Source: WTGA01 sp965231865
Lineage (GTDB): Bacteria; Pseudomonadota; Gammaproteobacteria; Arenicellales; Poriferihabitantaceae
Reading direction: 5' to 3'
Length of the DNA: 64,000 nt
Assembly (NCBI GenBank): GCA_965231865.1
Contig: CBDDOJ010000002.1
Span: 1,178,001 to 1,242,000, forward strand
A program made the position numbers and the translations under genes. The notes below the pieces were generated by a model, which saw nothing but the letters and a program-made list of their open reading frames with translations, was not told the DNA's origin and did not search any database. Numbering within the stretch: the stretch's first letter is position 1; each line of letters starts with the position of its first letter. Shown here one piece after another: positions 53,598-62,102 of the stretch.

Positions 53598-54902
53598 CTA
53601 GAACTGGTCTTCTTCCGTAGACCCCGTCAATGCGGTGACCGAAGAGCTTCCCCCCTGGATCGTGGTGGTCACATCGTCAAAGTACCCGGCCCCGACTTCC
53701 TGCTGATGGGCGACAAAGGTGTATCCCCGGGAGGCCGCGTCGAATTCGGGTTCCTGGACTTTTTCCACATAGTGCCGCATGCCCTCTCCCCGGGCGTATT
53801 GGTGTGCCAGGTCATACATGTTGTACCACATGCTGTGGATCCCGGCCAGCGTGATGAACTGGTACTTGTATCCCATGGCGGCGATTTCGTCCTGAAAGCC
53901 GGCGATTGTGCTGTCATCCAGGTTCTTTTTCCAGTTGAAGGACGGGGAGCAGTTGTAGGCCAGCAGTTTTCCGGGATGTACTTCGTGGACGGCCTGGGCA
54001 AATTCCCGGGCAAAACCCAGATCAGGGGTTCCCGTTTCACACCAGACCAGGTCGGCATACGGGGCATAGGAAACGCCCCGGGAAACCGCCTGTTCCAGGC
54101 CGTTTCTGACCCGGTAGAATCCTTCGGATGTGCGTTCCCCCGTCAGGAAAGGCCGGTCCCGGTCATCGAAATCTGAGGTGACAAGGTTGGCCGCTTCCGC
54201 ATCCGTTCTGGCCAGAATGACCGTCGGGATATCCATGATATCCGCAGCAAGACGGGCGGAAACCAGTTTTTGAATGGCTTCTTCCGTGGGAACCAGGACT
54301 TTGCCCCCCATGTGACCGCATTTCTTTACCGCGGCCAGCTGGTCTTCGAAGTGAATGCCGGCCGCCCCGTTTGCGATTAGGTTCTTGGCCAGTTCAAAGG
54401 CATTCAATACGCCACCGAACCCGGCTTCCGCATCCGCGACAATGGGAAGAAAGTAGTCAATGTAGTTTTCATCGTCGGGATCAACCCCCCGGGACCACTG
54501 GATCTGGTCTGCCCTGGCAAAACTGTTGTTGATTCGCCGAACCACGATGGGGACGGAGTCATAGGCATACAGCGATTGATCGGGGTACATGGTTTCCGAG
54601 CTGTTGCTGTCGGCAGCGACCTGCCATCCGGAAAGATAGATCGCTTCAATGCCCGCCTTGGCCTGCTGCACCGCCTGGCCGGCGGTCAGTGCTCCCAGAC
54701 TGTTCACATACCCCTTTTTGGCCGTTCCGTTGACCAGGTCCCAGAGTTTTTCCGCGCCCCGTCGAGCCAGGGTGTATTCCGGCTGAAGGGAACCCCGAAG
54801 ACGCACCACGTCGGCTGCACGGTAACTTCGGGACAGGTTTTCCCAGCGGGGATTGCTGGCCCAATCATTCTCAATTGCTGTGATAATATTCGCCCTTGAC
54901 AT
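53598..54902 (-). CDS. aceA: Isocitrate lyase
   Basis: 434 aa, the same length as the E. coli enzyme. Catalytic loop KKCGHMGGK with the base Cys, LARTDAEAANL and YNCSPSFNW are conserved. It splits isocitrate into glyoxylate and succinate. Start placed at MSRANIITAIENDW; the frame is open 16 codons further. Divergent from selO, with a 165-bp A+T-rich spacer holding both promoters. Confidence 0.97.
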   Translation of the reverse strand: MSRANIITAIENDWASNPRWENLSRSYRAADVVRLRGSLQPEYTLARRGAEKLWDLVNGTAKKGYVNSLGALTAGQAVQQAKAGIEAIYLSGWQVAADSNSSETMYPDQSLYAYDSVPIVVRRINNSFARADQIQWSRGVDPDDENYIDYFLPIVADAEAGFGGVLNAFELAKNLIANGAAGIHFEDQLAAVKKCGHMGGKVLVPTEEAIQKLVSARLAADIMDIPTVILARTDAEAANLVTSDFDDRDRPFLTGERTSEGFYRVRNGLEQAVSRGVSYAPYADLVWCETGTPDLGFAREFAQAVHEVHPGKLLAYNCSPSFNWKKNLDDSTIAGFQDEIAAMGYKYQFITLAGIHSMWYNMYDLAHQYARGEGMRHYVEKVQEPEFDAASRGYTFVAHQQEVGAGYFDDVTTTIQGGSSSVTALTGSTEEDQF

Positions 54903-55067
54903 AATAAATACCCAAAATAGATTACGAAATCCCAATGAAACAGGAGGCAATCATCTTTGATCAGGAATGCGTTTTCAATAGATGGAATAGTGCCTTTTTT
55001 CAATTTGTATCATTAAAATAATCAATGGTAAATGATTTACTCAAAGAAAAATTAATAATATTCCGCC

Positions 55068-56585
55068 ATGACCTCCCCCTGTTTCGCTGAAAAACCCCAT
55101 GCAACCGCCATGCTGTCCCTGGAGGAGTTGGGCTTTGACAATATTTACACCTCTCTGCCGGAGGGGTTCTATTCCCGGCACCAGCCCGAGCCGCTGAGCG
55201 GCCAGTACCTGATACATTTTAACGAAGCGGCGGCTGCATGCATTCATCTGGACCCTGCCCAGGGCGCGCGTTCCGACTTTCTGAACATGTTGACTTCTCC
55301 CGGTCAATGGCCCGGGACCCATCCCATCGCCATGTGCTATGCCGGGCACCAGTTCGGGCAGTTTGTGCCCAGGCTGGGGGATGGCAGGGCGCTGCTGCTG
55401 GGCCAGGTGCGGACCGCGTGCAATCATCGATGGGACCTTCACCTTAAAGGGAGCGGGTTGACCCTCTATTCACGCCAGGGGGACGGCAAGGCCGTCCTGC
55501 GTTCTTCCATTCGTGAATACCTGGCCAGTGCAGCACTGCACGGGCTCGACATTCCCACGACCCAGGCGCTCATGCTGTCCGGAAGCAACGAGGAAGTGTA
55601 CCGTGAAACCATTGAAACCGGCGCGATGATACTGCGTATGGCACCCAGCCACATCCGCTTCGGAACATTTGAATATTATTACTACCAGCACAGATTCGAT
55701 GATCTGGCCGTCCTGGGCCAATTTGTCGTGGACCATTACTTTGGGGAATTGAAGCACCAGCCGGAACCGTATCTCCGCCTGTTGGAAACCGTGGTGGACA
55801 GTACGGCCAGACTCATTGCACAATGGCAATCCGTGGGCTTCTGCCACGGTGTGATGAACTCCGACAACATGTCCATTCATGGCATGACGATCGATTACGG
55901 GCCGTTCGGGTTCATGGACAATTACCGGTCCGGCCATGTCTGCAACCACTCCGACCATCTCGGACGATACGCTTTTGACCGGCAACCCGGAATTGGCCTG
56001 TTTAACCTGGGATGCTTCGCCCAGGCCCTGTTGCCGTTGCTGGATGAAGTCCCCGAACAGGCGGTTGAAAAGGCCACGGGAGTACTGAAGACCTACGAGC
56101 CTGCTTTCAACCGGTATTACCTGGACCGGAAACGCGAAAAACTCGGATTGAGAAAAAGGCAGGCAGGGGATGAGGCCCTTTACGATGGACTGCTTGAGTT
56201 AATGGAAGCGGGCAACGCTGATTTTACCAATACTTTTCGCTGGTTAAGTGAACCGCACGCTTTGGGGGAAAATCTCCCCGGCCCCCTGGGCAGCAGTCCG
56301 TCATCTGAAAACTGGCTTTCCAGGTATACCACCCGGCTGGAAAGGGAACAGGCGGACCCGGTGGTCCGTTCACAACAGATGAAGGCGGTGAATCCAAAGT
56401 ATATCCTGCGGAACTATATGGCCGAGGTGGCCATTCGGGCCGCCCGGGATGACCATGATTTTGATGAAATTGACCGGATCATGAACCTGCTCAGGCATCC
56501 CTTTGACGAGCAGCCCGGGAATCACCGGTATGCGGCCAATTCTCCGGACTGGTCCGCCGGGCTGGCGGTCAGCTGCTCTTCGTGA
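55068..56585 (+). CDS. selO: Protein adenylyltransferase SelO (YdiU family)
   Basis: 505 aa pseudokinase. Conserved HLKGSGLTLYSRQGDGKAVL, REYLASAALHGLDIPTT, GFCHGVMNSDNMSI and TIDYGPFGFMD. SelO binds ATP in a flipped orientation and AMPylates proteins, including in redox stress. The C-terminus ends VSCSS, where eukaryotic forms carry selenocysteine (C here). Full length for bacteria (about 480-520). Confidence 0.94.
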   Translation: MTSPCFAEKPHATAMLSLEELGFDNIYTSLPEGFYSRHQPEPLSGQYLIHFNEAAAACIHLDPAQGARSDFLNMLTSPGQWPGTHPIAMCYAGHQFGQFVPRLGDGRALLLGQVRTACNHRWDLHLKGSGLTLYSRQGDGKAVLRSSIREYLASAALHGLDIPTTQALMLSGSNEEVYRETIETGAMILRMAPSHIRFGTFEYYYYQHRFDDLAVLGQFVVDHYFGELKHQPEPYLRLLETVVDSTARLIAQWQSVGFCHGVMNSDNMSIHGMTIDYGPFGFMDNYRSGHVCNHSDHLGRYAFDRQPGIGLFNLGCFAQALLPLLDEVPEQAVEKATGVLKTYEPAFNRYYLDRKREKLGLRKRQAGDEALYDGLLELMEAGNADFTNTFRWLSEPHALGENLPGPLGSSPSSENWLSRYTTRLEREQADPVVRSQQMKAVNPKYILRNYMAEVAIRAARDDHDFDEIDRIMNLLRHPFDEQPGNHRYAANSPDWSAGLAVSCSS

Positions 56586-56616
56586 CCATTGAAACCAATA
56601 AAGGAAAAAGATCCAA

Positions 56617-57357
56617 ATGAATAAAACCCTGACAGAATTTTCGACCTTGACTTTCGATTGCTACGGCACCCTCATTGACTGGGAATCGGGAATCTGGGAT
56701 GCGCTGCAACCCCTGTTGATGGAAAACGATGCCAGCGGAATTACCCGTGATCTGGGTCTTGCCGCTTTCGCAAAGGCGGAGCACAGGCTGGAAAGAGAAC
56801 ATCCCGGAATGTATTACCCCGACCTGCTGGAATCTGTTCATCAGGAAATCGCGTTGCACTTCGACCTGGCGACGACGCATTCACTGGATTACGGTTTTGG
56901 ACAATCGGTCCCGACCTGGCCCGCATTCCCGGATACTGCCGACGCATTGAGGGTCCTGAAACAGCATTTCCACCTGGTCATTCTTTCCAATGTCCATACC
57001 GACGGATTTGCCGCGTCCAACCGGAAACTCGGCGTTGAGTTTGATGCCATTTATACGGCAGAGATGATCGGTTCGTATAAACCGTCAGACCAGAACTTCG
57101 CCTATATGCTGGACCGCCTGGACCGTGACCTGGGAATTGGGACAGGGAGCATCCTGCATACCGCACAAAGCCTGTTTCACGATCATGTCCCGGCCCGGAA
57201 ATTCGGTCTGAACAATTGCTGGATTGACCGGCAGCATCTCAACGACAGCGGCCACTGGGGGGCGACCGCCGTGGTGGATGACCTCCCTGCCTTTGATTTT
57301 CTGTTTCACTCCATGGGGGAGATGGCCCTTGCCGTTCAGGACTTGTCCCGGACATGA
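56617..57357 (+). CDS. HAD-superfamily hydrolase (haloacid dehalogenase-like)
   Basis: 246 aa. Nucleophile Asp in LTFDCYGTLIDWE, motif II in LVILSNVHTDGF, a Lys in GSYKPSDQNF and acidic motif in LFHDHVPARKFGL. A helical cap (about 20-95) marks subfamily I. Haloacid dehalogenase type II-like, but phosphatase activity is as likely. The end overlaps the convergent CbiX-type gene by 22 bases. Confidence 0.85.
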   Translation: MNKTLTEFSTLTFDCYGTLIDWESGIWDALQPLLMENDASGITRDLGLAAFAKAEHRLEREHPGMYYPDLLESVHQEIALHFDLATTHSLDYGFGQSVPTWPAFPDTADALRVLKQHFHLVILSNVHTDGFAASNRKLGVEFDAIYTAEMIGSYKPSDQNFAYMLDRLDRDLGIGTGSILHTAQSLFHDHVPARKFGLNNCWIDRQHLNDSGHWGATAVVDDLPAFDFLFHSMGEMALAVQDLSRT

Positions 57358-57722
57358 TCAATCACAAGCTGGGCCATGTGGTCCGAAAAGCCGATGTGGG
57401 GCAGGATTTCAATCCTCAATGCCGGGAACCCGGATAACAGGGGTTCGACAATGTCCGGAATATCCCGGACAACATGATTGCCCCGGGCCAGGAAGTAAGG
57501 CAGGATTTTGATGTCGGTAATCCCGCGCTTCACCAGGCCGGTGACCCCGGTGTGAATGTCGGGGTCCGCCATTTCCAGAAAGGCGCATTCGATCGCATCA
57601 AATTCAAGGTTCCGGGCGCGAATGGAGTCCACCAGCCGGTGAATTTCCTCCACCGATGCCAGGTTTCTGCTGCCGTGGGCAATGATCAGCAATCCGGTCA
57701 CGGTATTTGCCTTCGTATGCAA
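57336..57722 (-). CDS. CbiX/SirB-type small chelatase
   Basis: 128 aa, single-domain CbiX(S)-like. Metal/tetrapyrrole His residues in LLIIAHGSRN and FLARGNHVVRDIP. Such proteins insert Co2+, Fe2+ or Ni2+ into sirohydrochlorin, for B12, siroheme or F430-type cofactors. It is overlapped by the ferrochelatase gene end (25 bp), so the two tetrapyrrole chelatases are linked. Substrate metal cannot be told from sequence. Confidence 0.85.
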   Translation of the reverse strand: MHTKANTVTGLLIIAHGSRNLASVEEIHRLVDSIRARNLEFDAIECAFLEMADPDIHTGVTGLVKRGITDIKILPYFLARGNHVVRDIPDIVEPLLSGFPALRIEILPHIGFSDHMAQLVIDHVRDKS

Positions 57723-58687
57723 TGTGCGATCATGTCGATATGTTCCTCGGAGTCATTCAGGCATGGGATATAGCGATATTTCCTGCCCCCGGATTCCAGA
57801 AATATACGCTTGTTTTCGATGGAAATTTCTTCCAGTGTTTCGAGGCAGTCCACGCTGAAGCCGGGGCAGATCACATCCACCGACCGAATGCCCTGTTCAC
57901 CATATCCTTTCAGGGTCTTATCGGTATAGGGCGACAGCCATTTACTGGGCCCAAACCGGGACTGGAAACTCATTGCCCACTGTACGGGCTGAAGGTTCAG
58001 CGCCGATGCCAGTAAATTCGCAGTGACCTCACACTGCCGGCGGTACGGGTCTCCGGCATCGGAATAGGCCTGGGGGATGCCGTGAAACGAAACCAGCAGC
58101 CGGTCTGCCTGGCCCGCCCGGTCCCAGTGTTTCCGGACCGAATTGGCCAGGGCACCGATATAGCCGGGGTCCGCATGATAGTCCCTGACGATCACAAATT
58201 CATCCCTGTTCAGTATCCGCAGGGCTTCGTCCTGGACCGATGCCGTGGTGGTAAAGGAGTATTGCGGATACAGGGGCATGATGACAATTTGGCTGGCACC
58301 GGATGCCTTCAGCCTGCCAATGGCTTCTTTCATGGACGGATTGCCATAACGCATGCCCAATTCCACCACAAAGCGGTCGCCGCCTCCATTCAGGGCCTTG
58401 CTGATCCGGTCGGTCTGGCGCAGGGAGATGGAGAGCAGGGGAGAACCGTCTTCCCCCCAGATCTTCCGGTACGCTGCAGCGGTTTTTTGGGGCCGGGTGG
58501 TCAGAATGACCAGATTGAGAACGAACCACCAGGCTATCCTGGGGGCATTGACCACCCTGGGGTCCCAGAGAAATTCCCTGAGAAACTTCCGGACATCGGA
58601 GGTTTCACAGGAATCCGGTGTCCCAAGATTGGAGATCAATACGCCCACCCCTGGTGTCCTGGCTGGATGGCCACGAATCCGGTTCAT
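57698..58687 (-). CDS. hemH: Ferrochelatase
   Basis: 329 aa. GVLISNLGTPD start, LLVSFHGIPQAYSDAGDPY with the catalytic His, and VDVICPGFSVDCLETLEEI with the catalytic Glu; inserts Fe2+ into protoporphyrin IX to form heme. Start at ATG 58687, preceded by AGGGGA; the open frame continues upstream but would overlap the EamA-like gene. Located between two small genes on the same strand. Confidence 0.94.
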   Translation of the reverse strand: MNRIRGHPARTPGVGVLISNLGTPDSCETSDVRKFLREFLWDPRVVNAPRIAWWFVLNLVILTTRPQKTAAAYRKIWGEDGSPLLSISLRQTDRISKALNGGGDRFVVELGMRYGNPSMKEAIGRLKASGASQIVIMPLYPQYSFTTTASVQDEALRILNRDEFVIVRDYHADPGYIGALANSVRKHWDRAGQADRLLVSFHGIPQAYSDAGDPYRRQCEVTANLLASALNLQPVQWAMSFQSRFGPSKWLSPYTDKTLKGYGEQGIRSVDVICPGFSVDCLETLEEISIENKRIFLESGGRKYRYIPCLNDSEEHIDMIAHCIRRQIP

Positions 58688-58733
58688 TTCCCCTGGGGCA
58701 TTCATCTCATGGCAATGGGTTTGGCGGAATATC

Positions 58734-59171
58734 CTAACTGTCGAGTTTGTGCTGTCCCAGGCCATAGATCAGGATGGCAGCCACCGCGAGCAATCCGGAA
58801 ATCACGTGGTACCGGTTAAAGGGCTCCCGGAACAGGATCAGGCCAACGCCAATGGAGGTGGTGAGAATGGAAAGCAGTGCGTACACCATATAGTTGGTGG
58901 CACCCTGCTGGCTGTACAGCCAGTAGAAACCGACAAATGTGAAATAAAAACCGATGGCGCTCAATACGATGAATTTCAGGTTGACGGAAAGGTACCCGGT
59001 GTCCATGGGCGCTTTATTCAGCAGTGTGCTCAAGCCGAAAAAAGACGTGCACAGAACCAGGGTGGCGAGCAGGAATACAAAGGGATTTTCAGCGGTCTGG
59101 GACCCTCTTTGTCCATATACAAACAGGGCATTGCCGACGGCTGCCAGCAAGGCGAATAGAAAGACTTTCAT
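58734..59171 (-). CDS. Small EamA-like membrane protein
   Basis: 145 aa, four or five hydrophobic helices (first 1-21, then about 30-50, 65-85, 92-112 and 118-137). The end FREPFNRYHVISGLLAVAAI matches the C-terminal half of an EamA/DMT transporter module, so it may work as a dimer. Substrate unknown. Upstream of hemH, 46 bp apart. Confidence 0.7.
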   Translation of the reverse strand: MKVFLFALLAAVGNALFVYGQRGSQTAENPFVFLLATLVLCTSFFGLSTLLNKAPMDTGYLSVNLKFIVLSAIGFYFTFVGFYWLYSQQGATNYMVYALLSILTTSIGVGLILFREPFNRYHVISGLLAVAAILIYGLGQHKLDS

Positions 59172-59336
59172 GGACGGGTGGTTTGCACAAAAGGATTGAG
59201 TTGGGTGGAATAAATTTTACACCCTGATCAGGGCATAAGGAAAAAATTATTGGGGTTTGGGGGCGGTTTGCTGCTCACCCGCCCAAAAAGTGGCTACAAT
59301 CTGACCTGTTCGTCATTTACTCTGGGTTCAACCACC

Positions 59337-60323
59337 ATGTCTGTTCACAAGCTGGAAGCCAATCAGTTACACCAGGTTCCGGATTCCCGGGTTTCCGTCA
59401 AAAAGACCTTTGGAATCGACAGTAATCTGGAAGTCCCGGCCTTCAGCACCAGGAAGGATCATGTGCCGGAAATCGATCCGGCCTATTGCTTTAATCATGA
59501 TGTGACCCTGGCACTGCTGGCAGGATTTGCAAACAACCGGCGGGTGATGGTGCAGGGATTTCACGGAACCGGGAAATCCACCCATATCGAACAGATTGCG
59601 GCGAGACTGAATTGGCCCTGCATCCGCGTGAACCTGGATGGGCATATCAGTCGGCTGGACCTGATTGGCCGGGACGCCATTGTGATTCGCGAGGGCAGGC
59701 AGGTCACAGAATTCCAGGAAGGGATTGTTCCGTGGTCGCTTCTGCGCCCCGTGGCATTGATATTCGATGAATTTGATGCCGGCCGCCCGGATGTGATGTT
59801 TGTCATCCATCGAATTCTGGAACGGGACGGGAAATTGACCCTGCTCGACCAGAACCGGGTCATCCGTCCGCACCCGGCATTTCGCCTGTTTGCAACGGCC
59901 AATACCGTGGGCCTTGGAAACCTGAATGGTCTTTACCCCGGAACCCAGGTGCTTAACCAGGCGCAGATTGACCGATGGAATATTGTCACTACCCTGAACT
60001 ACCTGCCCGGGGAGGATGAAACCGCCATTGTGCTTGCCCAGGTGCCGGGTTTCACGAATCACCTGGAAACCATCAAATCCATGGTTGCCACCGCGAACAT
60101 GACCCGGAACGGGTTCGCCGCGGGGGATATTTCCACCGTCATGTCCCCCCGGACCGTGATTACCTGGGCAGAAAATGCAGAGATTTTCAATGATATTGCC
60201 CTCGCATTCCGGCTCTCTTTCCTGAATAAATGCGACGATGCGGAAAAGTCCATCATTGCAGAATTCTATCAACGGGCTTTTGGCGAAGAACTGGAATATT
60301 CCATCGCAACGACAATCCAATAG
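59337..60323 (+). CDS. cobS: CobS-like AAA+ ATPase (MoxR clade)
   Basis: 328 aa. Walker A GFHGTGKSTH, LDGHISRLDLIGRDAIV and Walker B ALIFDEFDAGRPDVMF, then LFATANTVGLGN and a sensor/helical end. This is the CobS pattern: ATPase subunit of the aerobic cobaltochelatase CobNST. ATG 59337 chosen. It pairs with a CobT-like gene 33 bp downstream. CobN is not in the window, so a chelatase role is not shown and the pair could drive another MoxR/VWA-type activation. Confidence 0.85.
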   Translation: MSVHKLEANQLHQVPDSRVSVKKTFGIDSNLEVPAFSTRKDHVPEIDPAYCFNHDVTLALLAGFANNRRVMVQGFHGTGKSTHIEQIAARLNWPCIRVNLDGHISRLDLIGRDAIVIREGRQVTEFQEGIVPWSLLRPVALIFDEFDAGRPDVMFVIHRILERDGKLTLLDQNRVIRPHPAFRLFATANTVGLGNLNGLYPGTQVLNQAQIDRWNIVTTLNYLPGEDETAIVLAQVPGFTNHLETIKSMVATANMTRNGFAAGDISTVMSPRTVITWAENAEIFNDIALAFRLSFLNKCDDAEKSIIAEFYQRAFGEELEYSIATTIQ

Positions 60324-60356
60324 CCCCATGCCGTCCTTCACGGGAAACTGCCCAAA

Positions 60357-62102
60357 ATGACCCAAATCGCCCGGCGGCGTCGCGTGGAAAGGCATTGTGC
60401 CGCGGCCATTCGTGCCATTTCTTCTGATCTTCGGGTTGAATACCGGAACCAGGCACTGTACATCAATGGCCGGATTTCACGATTTTATGTTCCGCACCTG
60501 GCGGTGGACACCGGCCTGGATTCGGTTCATCGGTGCCGGGGTGTCGCCGACGCCATCGCCCTGCGCCTGTTGTACAGTGACCCCGAATTGCACCAGCGCC
60601 GGATGCCGGACGAGCCGGTGGCAAGGGTGGTCTTTGATATCCTGGAGCAACTGAGGACGGAATCCCTGGCGGCGGATACCCTGCCGGGGCTGGTCAGCAA
60701 TCTCCAGCGTTCATTCAAGGAGTGGTGTCTGCACAGCCGGGGGCAGGGGATGGTTGAGAATGAACTGGGACTGCTCATTTACAGTTTTGTCCAGATCGCC
60801 AGGACCCGATTGATTCATCCCATCAATGACGAAGAAGTGGAAGGCATCATCGAGTCCGTGCGATTTCGGCTGGCTCCCCGGATCGGGACCGACCTGGCCG
60901 AGTTGAAAAAATTGCGGGAGGACCAGTCCGCATTTTCAGCCAGGGCATTGAATATCGCCGAGATTCTCAACGAAATCGCACGTTCATCCGGGATGGAAAT
61001 GCTGGCACAGCAGTTCGCTTCTCTTCGCAACCGGAATCTGCTTCCTCCCATTGTTGAACAGGAGGGCCAACAGGATGAGTCCGACCAAGCGGGCCCGGGG
61101 TGGGACGACCTGCTTGCAGGCAAGGCAACCCGCTACCCGGTTTTTTGCCGGGAGTTTGATAAACAGGTCTTTGCCGGGGACCTCTACCGGAAAGAACAGC
61201 GGATCGAATTGCGCAACAAGCTGGACCGGATGATTGCGGCACAGGCCATCAGCATTGCCCGGCTGGCGCAAAAGCTGCAGCTGATTTTTGCGGCCCCGCA
61301 AAAATCAGGGTGGCACGATGGCGAGGAGGACGGCTATCTCGATGGCCGGCGGCTCAGCCAGATGGTCTCCCGCCCCGGATATCACCGGATATTCAAACAG
61401 GAAAGACTGGCACCGCATTGCGAGACCATCGTTACTTTCCTGATGGACAACTCCGGTTCAATGAAGCGGCAGCGGTATGAGGCGGTGGCCATTCTGGTTG
61501 ACGTCTATTGCCGGGCGCTGGAATTGGCCGGAGTCAATACCGAGGTCCTCGGTTTTACAACCCGGGGCTGGGCCGGCGGCGAATCCATCCAATCCTGGCG
61601 TCGTGCGGGTTCACCGGAAAACCCCGGGCGGTTGAATGACCGGCTGCATATCGTCTACAAGGATGCCGAAACCAGCTGGCGGCGGTCCCGGTACTCGCTG
61701 TGTTCGATGATGAACCCCACTCATTTCAAGGAAGGGCTGGATGGCGAGGCCCTGCAATGGGCGGCCAGGCGATTACTGGACCGTGCAGAATCGAGAAAAT
61801 GCCTGGTCATGATCTCGGACGGCGCACCCATGGACAGTGCCACCAGTCACTACAACGAACCCGTTTTTCTCGAAAGACATTTGAAAGCCGTTGCCACCGG
61901 TTTGGAGGAATCGGCACAACTGGAACTCAAGGCCATTGGCATTGCCCTGGACATGGGAGAGTTTTTCAGGGAGTCCATCAACCTTGATTTGACGGGCACA
62001 CTGGGGAATCAGGTGTTTTCCGCCCTTGAAACGTTGTTTTCCCCCGGGCAATATGTCTGGGGAAGGGCGCCATCGCCGCCAGCGGGTCCTTCAGGTCGTT
62101 AG
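60357..62102 (+). CDS. cobT: CobT-like VWA-domain protein
   Basis: 581 aa. An N-terminal helical domain (about 1-200), a middle region with a DDE-rich stretch and a C-terminal VWA domain (from about 355) with the MIDAS motif DNSGSMKRQR and LVMISDGAPMDSAT. CobT works with CobS as the chaperone pair for cobalt insertion. Overlaps the next, convergent gene by 12 bases. Same caution as for the CobS-like gene. Confidence 0.85.
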   Translation: MTQIARRRRVERHCAAAIRAISSDLRVEYRNQALYINGRISRFYVPHLAVDTGLDSVHRCRGVADAIALRLLYSDPELHQRRMPDEPVARVVFDILEQLRTESLAADTLPGLVSNLQRSFKEWCLHSRGQGMVENELGLLIYSFVQIARTRLIHPINDEEVEGIIESVRFRLAPRIGTDLAELKKLREDQSAFSARALNIAEILNEIARSSGMEMLAQQFASLRNRNLLPPIVEQEGQQDESDQAGPGWDDLLAGKATRYPVFCREFDKQVFAGDLYRKEQRIELRNKLDRMIAAQAISIARLAQKLQLIFAAPQKSGWHDGEEDGYLDGRRLSQMVSRPGYHRIFKQERLAPHCETIVTFLMDNSGSMKRQRYEAVAILVDVYCRALELAGVNTEVLGFTTRGWAGGESIQSWRRAGSPENPGRLNDRLHIVYKDAETSWRRSRYSLCSMMNPTHFKEGLDGEALQWAARRLLDRAESRKCLVMISDGAPMDSATSHYNEPVFLERHLKAVATGLEESAQLELKAIGIALDMGEFFRESINLDLTGTLGNQVFSALETLFSPGQYVWGRAPSPPAGPSGR